Part shown: positions 7,645 to 8,023 of the stretch, in pieces
Position numbering within the stretch: position 1 is the first letter of the stretch
Layout: the number at the start of each line of letters is the position of its first letter
Assembly (NCBI GenBank): GCA_017958585.1
Contig: JAGDCK010000099.1
Location: 1 to 8,023 of the forward strand
Reading direction: 5' to 3'
Origin: Lachnospiraceae bacterium
GTDB taxonomy: Bacteria > Bacillota > Clostridia > Lachnospirales > Lachnospiraceae
DNA length: 8,023 nt
Program-made: the position numbers and the translations under genes
The notes under the pieces: model-generated
What the model saw: the letters and a program-made list of their open reading frames with translations, nothing else
The model's database searches: none
What the model was told of the DNA's origin: nothing

Positions 7645-7700
7645 AGGGCAAGTGCATGAGTGCAGATCGTAAGGATATGCATCTTTGCACATTTTGCCCT
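7645..7700 (-). promoter_or_regulatory. Predicted structured leader RNA upstream of glmM
   Basis: In the glmM leader, AGGGCAA (7694-7700) pairs with TTGCCCT (7645-7651). After a three-base bulge, GTGCA (7686-7690) pairs with TGCAC (7652-7656). A 4x4 internal loop and an inner TGCA/TGCA pair (7678-7681 with 7661-7664) then close a 13-nt loop. The element lies between the predicted transcription start (about 7722) and the GAGGA ribosome site at 7628-7632. There is no U-tract, so it is not a simple terminator. It matches no riboswitch class I know. A regulatory role is inference. Confidence 0.45.
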
Positions 7701-7728
7701 TTTTATGCAAATTTTGTTTTACTTTTTC

Positions 7729-7756
7729 ATAATACACTAAATAACAAAAAATGCAA
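7729..7756 (-). promoter_or_regulatory. Predicted sigma-A promoter of glmM-glmS
   Basis: On the minus strand there is a -35 box TTGCAT (7751-7756), a 16-base spacer and a -10 box TATTAT (7729-7734), set in a very AT-rich stretch. Transcription would start near 7722, giving a leader of about 100 nt before the glmM ATG. The promoter lies in the gap between the unrecognised upstream gene and glmM. It does not share the sequence of the two promoters at 1326 and 4200. Confidence 0.65.
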
Positions 7757-7789
7757 TTAAATAAAAACTGAGGAAATTATTAAGAAATA

Positions 7790-8023
7790 TTAATTATTGT
7801 TTTTAAATCCGTAAACCAATATATTACTCTCATCACCTAAATCAATTGAATCTATGACCGTTGCTCCAACACTAAAATCCGAGATTTTATCTGCGTAAGC
7901 ATCATAATCTTCATTGTCATTTATCATTCTGAGTGAAAGATACTCTTCCAGCCAGCCGATAGTCTTGTAATCAGGCTCCATAAAATATACATTATCAGAC
8001 TCTACAGGGCTTTTCCACACTTC
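7790..8023 (-). CDS. C-terminal fragment of an unrecognised protein, 5' end outside window
   Basis: The frame is open from the window edge to a TAA at 7790-7792, giving the last 77 residues and ending in YGFKNNN. A GTG at 8020 has no ribosome site visible because the window ends there. The frame continues to base 8023, so this is most likely the tail of a longer gene. The fragment is hydrophilic and acidic (for example NDNEDYDAYADK), with no membrane segment and no motif I recognise. By hand count its GC is about 36 percent (80 of 223 bases, 7801-8023), lower than a sampled 50 percent in glmM. No strong GC-rich terminator follows, only weak A/T inverted repeats near 7778-7798. Its function is unknown, and its relation to glmM cannot be judged here. 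Confidence 0.55.
   Translation of the reverse strand, partial: EVWKSPVESDNVYFMEPDYKTIGWLEEYLSLRMINDNEDYDAYADKISDFSVGATVIDSIDLGDESNILVYGFKNNN

Noticed and set aside
7770..7800. A/T-rich inverted repeats near the end of the edge gene
   Set aside because: The stems are short and lack G-C pairs, so they are expected by chance in such AT-rich sequence and do not support a terminator call.

Overview
The window looks like chromosomal DNA from a low-to-mid GC Firmicute, most likely a member of the Clostridia (Lachnospiraceae-like). This is an inference from strong purine-rich ribosome binding sites (AGGAGGG, GAGGA), sigma-A type promoters with TATAAT boxes, use of a GTG start, and the style of GlmS and GlmM. 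Every recognisable gene is on the minus strand, so transcription runs from high to low coordinates. No mobile element, tRNA, rRNA or CRISPR array was seen. No gene-free stretch exceeds about 180 bases.

Right end: 7790-8023 is the C-terminal tail of an unrecognised, AT-richer gene cut by the window edge. An AT-rich gap follows, holding a good sigma-A promoter (7729-7756) and a leader of about 100 nt with a strong predicted stem-loop. Next come glmM (phosphoglucosamine mutase, 7620-6268) and, after an 89-base gap with a second stem-loop, glmS (glutamine:fructose-6-phosphate aminotransferase, 6178-4349). These make glucosamine-6-phosphate and convert it to glucosamine-1-phosphate, two of the steps toward UDP-GlcNAc. 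A terminator-like hairpin at about 4247-4306 ends this unit.

Left half: a second unit starts from a consensus promoter at 4200-4229. It encodes two polytopic membrane proteins whose stop and start codons abut (4171-2933 and 2932-1352). Both look like GT-C fold glycosyltransferases, with an acidic pair in the first predicted outer loop. Behind them is a GH20 family beta-N-acetylhexosaminidase-like gene (1287 to beyond base 1), truncated by the left edge. It has its own promoter, and 24 of 30 positions match the promoter of the membrane-protein unit.

Together the genes suggest amino-sugar precursor supply next to envelope glycosylation or glycan-turnover functions. The enzymes are standard. 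The less ordinary signals are regulatory: the twin promoters, the structured glmM leader, the hairpin in the glmM-glmS gap, and the lack of room for a glmS ribozyme. I do not see clear evidence of a wholly new biological system.
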